Counted from the first letter of the stretch, positions 1 to 7,589 are shown. The stretch is DNA of 12,933 nt from Evtepia sp. (GCA_020025735.1 JAHHRP010000040.1:1-12933), one strand, 5' to 3'. Numbers and translations are program-made. Notes: a model not told the origin generated them from the sequence alone.

Positions 1-7
1 ACATTAT

Positions 8-330
8 TTAGTATAACATAAATAATATTAAAGTCAATGGTGGGCATAAAATTGTTTTTTGGAATAGCGGGGAGCTGTCCATCAAAGTCCTATGTGTTAC
101 TTTACGACACATGAGCATTAGAGGAGACGGGATCCTGACGGCAACCTTGGTCTTCTTATCCAGCAGCGCCGAGATTTTCCAGCTTCGGATGGTGGCGATC
201 AGCTTGTCCAAGGGCAGACAGAAGATGGAATACCTGGCTTTGCAGCATATCGTTGCTCAGACAGCAAACTCTCTCAGGGGAAGTTATTGTTATAGCCAGA
301 AAAGATGCTGTGCCTCCTTTCGTTTTTAAA
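8..330 (-). pseudogene. Possible decayed coding fragment, unidentified
   Basis: No intact gene is convincing in bases 1-415. On the minus strand, one frame reads open from about 330 down to about 110. A neighbouring frame, beginning with a TTG at 211, reads open to a stop at 8-10. Joining the two by a single-base frameshift near 208-212 gives a continuous protein-like reading (...VFHLLSAL then DKLIATIRSWKISALLDKK...) with ordinary codon use. This could be the broken end of a gene or of a mobile-element protein. I do not recognise the family, and it may be chance. The first 50 bases are AT-rich. The rest up to the methyltransferase shows no clear promoter or RNA gene. Confidence 0.2.
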
Positions 331-415
331 AAAACAGACGATATATAAAGAGGATACCATCACAGAATACAAATAAGGGATACCGCCACAGGTCAGTGGC
401 GCACGGTTGAGGTGA

Positions 416-1456
416 ATGATGAATCAATACGCACTCCTTCTGAATCCAGGGCATAATCGGGTCTATTATAAGGCATCCCAAGCCCTTTCCATCGCTGAGT
501 TTTCCATTCTGGCGCAGAGAATGGATTGCGCGCCCCATGATGTACAGGGGAAGCTGATGGCGGGGGTTTACTATCTGTTTTTTTCTGCTGAAGGGATGTT
601 ATCGAGCAAGGATTTGGAGAAGCTTTCTCGTCTGTCGTTTGTATTTGCGCTGTATCAAGTGGAAGGGTCGTTGCTTCGTCCGCTGCTGATTCCACAGGCG
701 GACCTGACGGGGCTGAATCTTAGCAGTCAGTTAAAATACATGGGTAAGACCAATGAGTTGTTTACCCGCATGATGATCAATGTGGCGGTGTCTTCCTGCT
801 CCATGCCGGAACCAGAGCGAGTGGTGTTGCTGGACCCCATTGCTGGGAAGGGGACAACCCTTTTTGAGGGGCTGACCATGGGCTTTGACTGCTGCGGCAT
901 TGAGATTGGGGATAAAGCAGCGGCTGAGGGCTATCATTACTTGAAAAAATATCTGGAACTTGCGCGTGTTAAGCATGAAACCAATCTGCAAAGGCAAAGC
1001 GGACCCAACAAGGCATTCACCGCCAAACACTATTCTGTGGAGTTGGCCAAAAAGAAAGAGGACATGAAGAATCATCGAGTCCAGCATTGGGAGATGGTAT
1101 CTGGGAACGCCAAGTATGCAGATCAATTCTATGGCAAGAATCGATTCCATGTGCTGGTGGGGGATCTGCCTTATGGGGTGCAGCACGGTAATGTGACGGG
1201 GGAAAAAGGGACCTCTCTGACCCGCAGTCCGAAAGAGCTGGTGCAGACCTGTCTGCCCGCCTGGAAAACTGTGCTGAAGCCTGGTGGGGCGCTGGTTTTG
1301 GCCTGGAACACCCATGTTTTCCCCAAGGCGCAGTTTGCGGCTTTGCTAGAGGATGCAGGGTTTGCGGTGCTGTTGGATGGCCCATACGACCAGTTTTCCC
1401 ATCGGGTAGACAACGCGATCATGCGAGATATTATTGTGGCACGCAAACCTGGGTAA
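416..1456 (+). CDS. Trm11/UPF0020-type nucleic acid methyltransferase
   Basis: A 346-residue Rossmann-fold, SAM-dependent methyltransferase. The SAM-binding motif I is LLDPIAGKGTTLFEG at about residues 138-152, followed by the acidic end of strand 2 in GIEI. The catalytic motif is GDLPYG at about 249-254, a variant of the (D/N)PPY motif used by enzymes that methylate exocyclic amino groups. The layout resembles Trm11/TrmG10-type tRNA guanine-N2 methyltransferases. The first 120 or so residues look like the family's N-terminal region, and I see no clear THUMP domain, so the substrate (tRNA, rRNA or DNA) is uncertain. Two ATGs stand in tandem at 416 and 419. AGGTGA at 410-415 abuts the first, so the second may be the real start. 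It lies upstream of flagellin on the same strand, but flagellin has its own promoter, so no functional link is implied. Confidence 0.8.
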   Translation: MMNQYALLLNPGHNRVYYKASQALSIAEFSILAQRMDCAPHDVQGKLMAGVYYLFFSAEGMLSSKDLEKLSRLSFVFALYQVEGSLLRPLLIPQADLTGLNLSSQLKYMGKTNELFTRMMINVAVSSCSMPEPERVVLLDPIAGKGTTLFEGLTMGFDCCGIEIGDKAAAEGYHYLKKYLELARVKHETNLQRQSGPNKAFTAKHYSVELAKKKEDMKNHRVQHWEMVSGNAKYADQFYGKNRFHVLVGDLPYGVQHGNVTGEKGTSLTRSPKELVQTCLPAWKTVLKPGGALVLAWNTHVFPKAQFAALLEDAGFAVLLDGPYDQFSHRVDNAIMRDIIVARKPG

Positions 1457-1489
1457 GGGGAAGTTTTGAAAAAATAGGGGAAAACCTCT

Positions 1490-1515
1490 TAACTTTTGAA
1501 CAAGCGGGCCGATAT
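1490..1515 (+). promoter_or_regulatory. SigD (sigma-28) flagellar promoter of the flagellin gene
   Basis: TAAC at 1490-1493 and GCCGATAT at 1508-1515 are separated by 14 bases. The B. subtilis SigD consensus is TAAA, 14-16 bases, GCCGATAT. The -10 half is an exact match and the -35 half matches three of four bases. Transcription would start near 1522, about 320 bases before the flagellin start codon. This ties flagellin expression to the late flagellar regulon. Confidence 0.8.
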
Positions 1516-1843
1516 AACAAGTGAAGGGACTCAAAAAAGATTTGTTGCAGACAGAGGGTGGTGTACCGTTGCTGCAACAGGAATCGTGAGCCGATGGTTG
1601 TTTCCGGCGCGATTTCAGGGTCCCTGGTTCCCGCTTATGGGAGAGCGGGAAAGAGATAGTCAACCTAAATTTGGTTTCTGCCGGGTTTCGCGAGCCGGTT
1701 GAAATAGTACGGTGCCAAGTGTTTCGTCCGTTGTGCGCAAAGCGGAGGGAAGGTGCGGCACACCACCCAGTGCCTGGGAAGGATCTTCGGGCACGCCGAA
1801 AAAAGAATAATTTCATTAACATTTGGAAGGAGCCGAATGAATT
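1516..1843 (+). promoter_or_regulatory. Long structured 5' leader of flagellin mRNA
   Basis: This 328-base stretch holds no gene I can support. It contains several stem-loops. TGTTGCAG at 1543-1550 pairs with CTGCAACA at 1572-1579. TTCCCGCT at 1628-1635 pairs with AGCGGGAA at 1644-1651. GTGCCTG at 1770-1776 pairs with CGGGCAC at 1788-1794, and that loop carries two GGA triplets (in GGAAGGATCTT). The ribosome binding site GGAAGGAG at 1825-1832 carries further GGA triplets. A GGA in a hairpin loop plus a GGA over the Shine-Dalgarno sequence is the arrangement bound by CsrA in the B. subtilis hag leader. No csrA gene lies in this window, so CsrA control is inference. Confidence 0.55.
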
Positions 1844-3058
1844 ATGAGAATCCAACACAACATTATGGCGATGAACGCCTATCGTAACTACACCAACAAC
1901 ACCTCTTCTCTGGCAAAGAACCTGGAAAAGCTGTCCTCCGGCTACAAGATCAACCGCGCTGGCGATGATGCTGCTGGTCTGGCAATCTCTGAGAAGATGC
2001 GTGCCCAGATCACTGGTCTGGATGTTGCTCAGAAGAACGCCAAGGACGGCATCTCCCTGGTGCAGACCGCAGAAGGCGCCCTCACCGAAGTACATGATAT
2101 GCTCAATCGTATGTATGCCCTAGCTGAGCAGTCTGCCAACGGGACCTACAGTGAGACAGTGGATCGCGAGAACCTCCAGGCCGAAGTGGATCAGTTATCC
2201 GCAGAAATCGACCGTATTGCTAACACATCGAACTTTAACGGTATTAAGCTGCTCAACGGTGAATTGTCTAACAGCCATTCCAAGGATGCTATTTTTGGTA
2301 CGGTAAACTTGTCTTTTGGCGGGAGCGGTGCACAAGCAGTTAAAATTTCTGCTGATAAGGGTATCTCTGCTGGCTCGATCAAAGTAACTCTAGCAGGTTC
2401 CAATGGTGGTACAAAAGCCACTGTAAAGCTGGGTTCGAAAGCTGCTGCATCTTATACTGCTGAACAGATTCAAGAGGCTATCCGCAAGCATGCAGATGCA
2501 GAAAACAAAGCAAACTTCAAAACCTTTAGTGTCTCTGGCGGAAAGATTGACTTGGCAGCAAGTGCTTCAACAAAAATGGCATCTTCTGCAACTTTGTCTT
2601 CTAATGGCGTTGGTAAAGGCGGGCTTAAGCTCCAGATCGGTCCAGATGGTGAGACTGGAAATCAGCTGATTCTTCAAATCGGTGCTATGTCAGCAGAAAA
2701 GTTGGGGGTTCAAAAAGCTGGTGCTGCTGTTACCACTACGGATACTGATAAAACAGGTATTAAAATTGATAAAGCCGGGGATGCTTTGAACAGCCTTGGT
2801 AAGATCAAAAACGCAATCAATGAGGTGTCCAAGGTGCGTGGTACTTTGGGTGCTACCCAGAACCGTCTGGATCACACCATCAAAAACCTCTCTGTTATGC
2901 AGGAGAACATCCAGGATGCAGAGTCCACCATCCGTGACACCGACGTGGGCAAGGAAATGATGGCTTACACCAAGAACAACATTCTGGTTCAGTCTGCCCA
3001 GGCCATGCTGGCTCAGGCCAACCAGGTGCCTCAGGGTGTGCTGCAGCTGTTGCAGTAA
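1844..3058 (+). CDS. fliC/hag: Flagellin (flagellar filament protein)
   Basis: Structural subunit of the flagellar filament, exported through the flagellar type III apparatus; 404 residues. The conserved N-terminal D0/D1 region covers residues 1-140 (MRIQHNIMAMNAYRN, LSSGYKINRAGDDAAGLAIS). The C-terminal D1/D0 region runs from about 312 to 404 and ends in ILVQSAQAMLAQANQ...LQLLQ. A variable surface segment lies at about 141-258, rich in Ser, Thr, Lys and Gly, so it offers many sites for O-linked modification. No cysteine is present. AAGGAG at 1827-1832 precedes the ATG by 11 bases. The variable segment (about 2240-2790) is more AT-rich than the ends, as expected for a fast-evolving or exchanged filament surface. 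The gene is transcribed alone from a SigD promoter and closed by a strong terminator; the sulfation cassette starts 102 bases after its stop. Confidence 0.97.
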   Translation: MRIQHNIMAMNAYRNYTNNTSSLAKNLEKLSSGYKINRAGDDAAGLAISEKMRAQITGLDVAQKNAKDGISLVQTAEGALTEVHDMLNRMYALAEQSANGTYSETVDRENLQAEVDQLSAEIDRIANTSNFNGIKLLNGELSNSHSKDAIFGTVNLSFGGSGAQAVKISADKGISAGSIKVTLAGSNGGTKATVKLGSKAAASYTAEQIQEAIRKHADAENKANFKTFSVSGGKIDLAASASTKMASSATLSSNGVGKGGLKLQIGPDGETGNQLILQIGAMSAEKLGVQKAGAAVTTTDTDKTGIKIDKAGDALNSLGKIKNAINEVSKVRGTLGATQNRLDHTIKNLSVMQENIQDAESTIRDTDVGKEMMAYTKNNILVQSAQAMLAQANQVPQGVLQLLQ

Positions 3059-3093
3059 CTTTCTATCGTAATATTATTATAGTTCTAAGAACT

Positions 3094-3128
3094 AAAAAAG
3101 GGGGGTGGGCGCTGCCCACCTCCTTTTT
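3094..3128 (+). terminator. Rho-independent terminator after flagellin
   Basis: An A-run and G-rich arm ending in GGTGGGC (3104-3110) fold over the loop GCT onto GCCCACC (3114-3120), and the pairing continues through TCC into a run of T at 3124-3128. The A-run at 3094-3099 can extend the stem. Only 32 bases separate it from the next start codon, so it should strongly reduce transcription entering the sulfotransferase gene. Confidence 0.9.
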
Positions 3129-3160
3129 CCAATGAATGATAGAAAGGTGACTGAGGAATT

Positions 3161-5134
3161 ATGGATGTGATTACCTTGGCGCGGCGGGCAGCGGAGTTGG
3201 GACAAAAGGAGGCGGCCCAGAAAGCCTATACCGCAGCGTTGGAGCAGGGGGGGCTTGCAGCGCAGGAGGAGCTGGAAGCTGCCGCGTATCTCTTCTTTTC
3301 TAAGGCTGACCCGCAGCTCCCGTACACTGCGTTGGTATCCCTCTATAACCGGGACTGGTTTCAAGAGGAGTGTCTCTCTATCTTGACGCAGGGGTTTTAT
3401 GAACCAAATAAAAAATTACTCCAAATCAGGTACGAAAAAAATTGCAAGCTACTTGCGAAGTATCCCTATCTGTTTCGGAAAGACTTTCTCTCTTTTGAGG
3501 AGTTGCCCATCCGCTTTTATCCTTATGATGACAACGGCTATGTGCCTTTTGATAAAAAAGAAGCCATCTTCGGGCCTTATGTGAACTTTAATACACCAAT
3601 AGTATCCCGGAATTTTTTCCGTAATCTGGACCAGCCTGTACTGGCTGATGATGTGTACTCCCAATATGAATTGGAGTACCTCCATGATAATGTGCGAAAA
3701 AGCGAGTGGGTAGGACGGGAAAACCATGTCTACCTCCACTACACAGATTGGGGAACGTTCTGCGCTTATCTCCAATGCTTGAATCTGCGCCCCCTTCTGG
3801 AAGAGAAAAAACTTGTCTTTCTCATCGAAGATGAGATTGCCCAATACCCCATTGACTTTAAGGACCGTTTTGGAATTGATTATTCGCAATACCCGGTAAA
3901 GCCGGTGGGGATTCGGGAAGTGAATCGTCTCATCTGGCACACCCAGCTCTCTACCCATAATGGCGGGGATTTCTTTAATGAGATAATGTTCGATCACCCA
4001 AATGTGCTCTCTTATACCTCCATCATTTATGATGACTTATTAGAAGAAATCCAAAGCCTTTGCGAACAGCTTAACCACGAAAATAAAGTAGTAATTGAGG
4101 AAAACTTCTCCCTCTCTGTGGCGCAGGAACTTCATTGCCTCGGCCATGTGACGGAAAAAGATATGTTGGTTGCCATGTTTTTGGGGAAAGGAAATCTCAA
4201 TCGCAAGCGGGATCATGCAGCTCGTATCGTTCCCGCACTACTCATCCAACCTCATTTCTATAACATATTTTTTGAGTTAAACCTGAATCAGGAAGAAACA
4301 GATGCCATACTTTCTTCCCCCCAATATGAAAAGATCCAGAAGAGTCCTCTTTTCCGGGATTTTAAGTATCTTAAGACTTTCACTCCGATCCGGCGTATCA
4401 CCACTAGCTATGCCGCATCTGTTCGATATATGCAGGCAAATAGAGATGATGGAAAGGCATACCCCGATATTCTTATGCAAAGAATCTTAAATCGAAGCTT
4501 TATGGTGGGCCCTCAGGATAGCCTCTTTGCAGACAGTGTCTTGGTGCGTTTTGAGGATGGAAAACTCAACCCCAAAGCAACTTTTACTGCGCTGGCGGCG
4601 TTTCTTGATATTCCCTACACTGAAAGTATGACTTATTGCTCCGGTGAAGATGGAAAAAATCCAGTCTCGATGGAGGGAAATGTCGTTGGGTTTGACGCGG
4701 CTACCGTGTACCGCACCTATGATACCTATGCTGATCCAGCGGAACGAGCCCTGTTGGAAGTACTAATGCACGACGTATATACACAATATGGCTATAATTT
4801 TCACTACTACAAGGGAGATGAAGTAGATAAAGCGTGGATAGAAGATACACTTGCACATTGCACCTGCTTACAACAGATGATAAAGGATGCTTTTCCAGAG
4901 GCTTATCACACGACAATCAAGAAAATGAGCGATGAAGCAGGGGTAGAGATTAAGGGTGACACAGAAGAAGCTGCGCTTCAGGAACACTTGGATAACCTGG
5001 AGGAAAATCGTAGACATGTAATTAAGTACCTTTTAAAAGGCCTTCACTTTGTCAACCGAAACGGCCAGCCCCTCCACTTTATGAAACTGCTGGAACTGGA
5101 CCCAGCGCTGCTGGAACAGCCCCTCTATCACTAA
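3161..5134 (+). CDS. Large sulfotransferase-like protein, candidate flagellin sulfation enzyme
   Basis: A 657-residue soluble protein with no signal peptide or membrane segment, predicted to move a sulfuryl group from PAPS to an acceptor. Two parts match the sulfotransferase fold. Residues 258-281 (LSTHNGGDFFNEIMFDHPN) occupy the place of the 5'-phosphosulfate loop and helix, normally RSGTTxLxxLLxxHP. Residues 461-486 (LVRFEDGKLNPKATF...FLDIPY) match the 3'-phosphate-binding RYEDLxxxP...FLGLPY segment. The typical closing helix with YGYNFHYY follows at about 535. Residues 1-255 are extra: a TPR-like helical start (ARRAAELGQKEAAQKAYTAALEQ), then a segment of unknown fold that may bind the acceptor. 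About 110 helical residues follow the core. GAGGA at 3153-3157 precedes the ATG. The gene is visibly more AT-rich than the next one, suggesting a different history. The neighbours make and recycle PAPS, which supports the call. The acceptor is unknown; flagellin is inferred from position. Confidence 0.72.
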   Translation: MDVITLARRAAELGQKEAAQKAYTAALEQGGLAAQEELEAAAYLFFSKADPQLPYTALVSLYNRDWFQEECLSILTQGFYEPNKKLLQIRYEKNCKLLAKYPYLFRKDFLSFEELPIRFYPYDDNGYVPFDKKEAIFGPYVNFNTPIVSRNFFRNLDQPVLADDVYSQYELEYLHDNVRKSEWVGRENHVYLHYTDWGTFCAYLQCLNLRPLLEEKKLVFLIEDEIAQYPIDFKDRFGIDYSQYPVKPVGIREVNRLIWHTQLSTHNGGDFFNEIMFDHPNVLSYTSIIYDDLLEEIQSLCEQLNHENKVVIEENFSLSVAQELHCLGHVTEKDMLVAMFLGKGNLNRKRDHAARIVPALLIQPHFYNIFFELNLNQEETDAILSSPQYEKIQKSPLFRDFKYLKTFTPIRRITTSYAASVRYMQANRDDGKAYPDILMQRILNRSFMVGPQDSLFADSVLVRFEDGKLNPKATFTALAAFLDIPYTESMTYCSGEDGKNPVSMEGNVVGFDAATVYRTYDTYADPAERALLEVLMHDVYTQYGYNFHYYKGDEVDKAWIEDTLAHCTCLQQMIKDAFPEAYHTTIKKMSDEAGVEIKGDTEEAALQEHLDNLEENRRHVIKYLLKGLHFVNRNGQPLHFMKLLELDPALLEQPLYH

Positions 5135-5144
5135 GGAGAACACT

Positions 5145-6008
5145 ATGATCGATTTGCATACTCACTCTACCGCCTCGGATGGGCAATACACACCGTCTCA
5201 GGTGGTTACACTGGCCCACAAAGCAGGCGTGACCACACTAGCCCTCACCGACCACGATACCACCGCTGGCCTGGCCGAGGCTGCCGCCGCTGCGGAAGCA
5301 CTGGGTCTGACCTTCTTTCGGGGGATTGAGCTGGACTGCCGGTACCCCGGCATCAACGGAAACTTCCACGTCCTGGGCTACGAGATCGACCCAGGTCACC
5401 CAGTGCTGGCCGATTGCTGCCGGGACTTCGCCCAGCAGCGCCGGGAGCGTGCCGACCGCATTTTCGGCTGGCTGGCCCAGCTGGGAATGCCCCTGGATCG
5501 GGCTGCCGTAGAGGATAAAGTGGTGGGTGTCATTGGCCGCCCCCATTTCGCCCGGGCGATGGTGGAGGCAGGGTATGTAAACGACACACGGGAAGCCTTT
5601 GATCGGTTTCTGGACACGGATGACTTTCGGCGCATTGATCGTCCGAAACCCCACCCCAAAGAGGCCATCGCCCGCATCCGAGAGGCTGGCGGCGTAGCGG
5701 TGCTGGCCCATCCGGTGCAGCTAAAACTGGGGGAGCGATCCCTGAAAAGTCTGCTGATAGAGCTGAAAGCGGATGGCTTGTCCGGGGTGGAGTGCTATTA
5801 CAGCACCCACACCCCGGATCAGGTGACGGAATATCGGACGATGGCCGAGGAGTTGGGCCTGCTGATCTCTGCTGGTTCCGACTTCCATGGTGAGCAGGTG
5901 AAACCAGACATTGCCATCGGGACAGGAAAGCACGGGTCACTCCAGGTGGAAGGCCCCCTCTCGCTGGTGACCTATCTTCAGACAAGAAAGGATGGAACGA
6001 GACAATGA
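5145..6008 (+). CDS. PHP-domain phosphatase, likely 3',5'-nucleoside bisphosphate (pAp) phosphatase
   Basis: A 287-residue PHP-family metal hydrolase of the YciV/RNase AM type. Visible metal ligands are H5 and H7 (DLHTHS), D12 (SDG), H37 (LTDHDT), E62 (GIEL), H75, H134 (GRPH), H189 (LAHP), D246 and H248 (SDFHG), which fits a trinuclear centre. Arg residues at 99, 102 and 132 lie where characterised members bind nucleotide phosphates. Family members from Chromobacterium violaceum and E. coli remove the 3'-phosphate from pAp or act as 5'-3' exonucleases. In this context the likely job is to turn the sulfotransferase by-product pAp into AMP, relieving product inhibition. AAGGAG overlaps the sulfotransferase stop, with ATG six bases on, and the end overlaps the APS kinase start by four bases (ATGA), so translation is coupled. 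The gene is clearly GC-richer than the sulfotransferase. Confidence 0.85.
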   Translation: MIDLHTHSTASDGQYTPSQVVTLAHKAGVTTLALTDHDTTAGLAEAAAAAEALGLTFFRGIELDCRYPGINGNFHVLGYEIDPGHPVLADCCRDFAQQRRERADRIFGWLAQLGMPLDRAAVEDKVVGVIGRPHFARAMVEAGYVNDTREAFDRFLDTDDFRRIDRPKPHPKEAIARIREAGGVAVLAHPVQLKLGERSLKSLLIELKADGLSGVECYYSTHTPDQVTEYRTMAEELGLLISAGSDFHGEQVKPDIAIGTGKHGSLQVEGPLSLVTYLQTRKDGTRQ

Positions 6009-6523
6009 TACTCTGGCTTATTGGGATTTCAGGGGCAGGTAAGACAACCATTGGCCGCCGTCTTGAGACGTATCTGAACGAAAAGGGGATACGGAACTAC
6101 TTGCTGGACGGGGATGAAGTGCGGGATCTATTCGATCGGGACTTGGGCTACTCCGATGCAGATCGGGAGGCCAACATCAAGCGAATCATGCTGGGCGCCT
6201 ACTTGCTGGACCGCACAGGGACGTTTGGCATCATCTGCAACATTGGTCCTCTGGAGCATCTTCGGGCGCTGGCACGCCGGAAAATCCCTGGCTATCATGA
6301 GATTTATTTGAAGAAAGACCTGCAAATCAGCATGAAGAATGATGTAAAGGGGGTCTATCAGGCCAATCTGGGCAAGACACAGATTGTGGGCCTGGATGCT
6401 TCCTTTGACGAGCCTAAGCACCCTGACCTGGTGCTGGAGGTAGACCAGATGACGGAGGAAGAGACGTTCCAGGCTGTCATCGACTACATTGAGCACTTGC
6501 CCAGCACGGAAAGTGGTCTGTAA
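6005..6523 (+). CDS. cysC: Adenylylsulfate (APS) kinase
   Basis: Phosphorylates APS at the 3' position with ATP to give PAPS, the sulfuryl donor; 172 residues, a normal length. The Walker A loop is GISGAGKTT at 7-15. LLDGDEVR (33-40) is the APS kinase signature. R54, N57 and R60 (DADREANIKR) match the substrate-binding helix. DVKGVY (113-118) and GLDASFDEP (129-137) match the family's KGLY and GIDDPYEAP segments. One departure stands out: the usual FISP motif reads NIGP at 79-82, so the serine once proposed as a phospho-intermediate is Gly81. Mutants of that serine keep activity in known enzymes, so the protein may still be active. The start ATG overlaps the upstream stop as ATGA. ATP sulfurylase follows ten bases later. 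No reductase gene is nearby. Confidence 0.9.
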   Translation: MILWLIGISGAGKTTIGRRLETYLNEKGIRNYLLDGDEVRDLFDRDLGYSDADREANIKRIMLGAYLLDRTGTFGIICNIGPLEHLRALARRKIPGYHEIYLKKDLQISMKNDVKGVYQANLGKTQIVGLDASFDEPKHPDLVLEVDQMTEEETFQAVIDYIEHLPSTESGL

Positions 6524-6533
6524 GGAGGAACCC

Positions 6534-7589
6534 ATGCGTACTGCCATTAACGAAGAGACTTTGCAGGATCTCATCAACATTGAAACCGGATTGCTGGCCC
6601 CTTTGAAGGGATTTATGGGGGCAGAGGATTTTCGCAGTGTAGTAGACCAGTGTACTTTAGCAGATGGTCAGGTGTTCCCCATCCCTATTACACTGGACGT
6701 AGAGGAAACGCTGTGGCGCAGCCTTCGTCCAGGTCATTCTCTGGCCCTGACGGTGGGAGAGCAGATTGTGGCGGAACTGACGGTGGAGAGTGTGTTTGAG
6801 GTCAAGCGGGAAGACATTCAAGCTGTGTTTGGCACCGATGACGAGGCCCATCCCGGAGCCCATAAAGAGCTGCATCGCACGCCTTGGCGTGTGGGCGGAC
6901 CGACAAAACTGCTGGATCAGACTCTGTTGGAAGATGCCTTGAAGCCAGAGGACACAAAACGGGTCTTTCGAGAAAAGGGATGGAAGACTGTGGTAGGGTT
7001 CCAGACAAGGAATCCGATCCATAAAGCGCATGAACACATCCAGCGCATCGGCTTGGAGCTGTGCGATGGTCTGTTCATCAACCCCATTGTGGGCTGGAAG
7101 AAGAAGGGGGATTTTACCCAGGAGGCAGTGATGGCTGCCTACCACACGATGATTGCACAGTTTTACCCCAAGGAGCGTGTCCACATTGCAGGGCTGAAAA
7201 CCCAAATGCGCTACGCTGGCCCCCGTGAGGCTGTGTTTCACGCCATCATTCGCCGCAATTTGGGCTGCACCCATTTTATTATCGGGCGGGATCATGCTGG
7301 CGTAGGAGGTTACTATGGTCCTTATGATGCCCATGCACTGGCACGAAAGCTGTCTGAGGAGCATGACCTGGGGATTGCACTGCTCTTAACCCGTGAGCCA
7401 TACTACTGCACCAAGTGTAAGCAGGTGGTCACAGACAAGCATTGTGATCATTACCGAACCCATCGTGTGGAAATTAGTGGTACCATCATCCGCCAATACA
7501 TCAAAGACGGGTGTATCCCAGACGAGATGATGCTGCGCCGCGAAGTTTTTGAGGCCATCTTGGCCTGTGAGCAGGTGTTTATCCAGTGA
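6534..7589 (+). CDS. sat: ATP sulfurylase (sulfate adenylyltransferase)
   Basis: Converts ATP and sulfate to APS and pyrophosphate, the first step toward PAPS; 351 residues, single-function homo-oligomeric type with no fused APS kinase, slightly shorter than most relatives. QTRNPIHKAHE at 157-167 contains the nucleotide-binding RNPxHxxHE motif. GRDHAG at 251-256 is the second ATP-site motif. C292, C295, C304 and H306 form a CxxC...CxH set like the zinc site of archaeal and thermophile-type enzymes. EISGTIIRQYIKDG near the end is also typical. The start is taken at 6534, because AAGGAGG at 6522-6528 overlaps the cysC stop with a good spacing; the in-frame extension to 6489 lies inside cysC. 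The end overlaps the Mor-like gene's GTG by four bases. Confidence 0.95.
   Translation: MRTAINEETLQDLINIETGLLAPLKGFMGAEDFRSVVDQCTLADGQVFPIPITLDVEETLWRSLRPGHSLALTVGEQIVAELTVESVFEVKREDIQAVFGTDDEAHPGAHKELHRTPWRVGGPTKLLDQTLLEDALKPEDTKRVFREKGWKTVVGFQTRNPIHKAHEHIQRIGLELCDGLFINPIVGWKKKGDFTQEAVMAAYHTMIAQFYPKERVHIAGLKTQMRYAGPREAVFHAIIRRNLGCTHFIIGRDHAGVGGYYGPYDAHALARKLSEEHDLGIALLLTREPYYCTKCKQVVTDKHCDHYRTHRVEISGTIIRQYIKDGCIPDEMMLRREVFEAILACEQVFIQ

Noticed and set aside
330..360. SigD-like ACGATATAT near the methyltransferase start
   Set aside because: No TAAA box lies at the required 14-16 base spacing; the only TAAA is six bases away.
1496..1702. Plus-strand 68-residue open frame in the flagellin leader
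   Set aside because: Its start lies upstream of the predicted transcript start and inside the promoter, and it runs through hairpins with no ribosome binding site.
1720..1800. Possible c-di-GMP (GEMM) riboswitch, prompted by GCGCAAAGCGG before a flagellin gene
   Set aside because: Apart from the GCAAAGC string, the paired arms, the tetraloop and receptor layout of GEMM-I, and the GEMM-II layout, could not be traced.
1837..1887. Out-of-frame ATG at 1837 just before the flagellin start, opening a 16-codon frame
   Set aside because: Spacing to the ribosome binding site is only about four bases, and the 1844 ATG gives the conserved flagellin N-terminus.
1346..2095. Minus-strand 249-residue open frame across the methyltransferase end, the leader and the flagellin start
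   Set aside because: It is antisense to well-supported genes and a SigD promoter, shows no recognisable domain, and has shadow-like composition.
5238..5711. Long minus-strand open frames opposite the PHP gene (5238-5711 and 5530-6051)
   Set aside because: They are GC-driven shadow frames opposite a gene with a full set of catalytic residues.
6657..7364. Minus-strand 235-residue frame opposite ATP sulfurylase
   Set aside because: Antisense shadow of a clearly conserved enzyme; no domain recognised.
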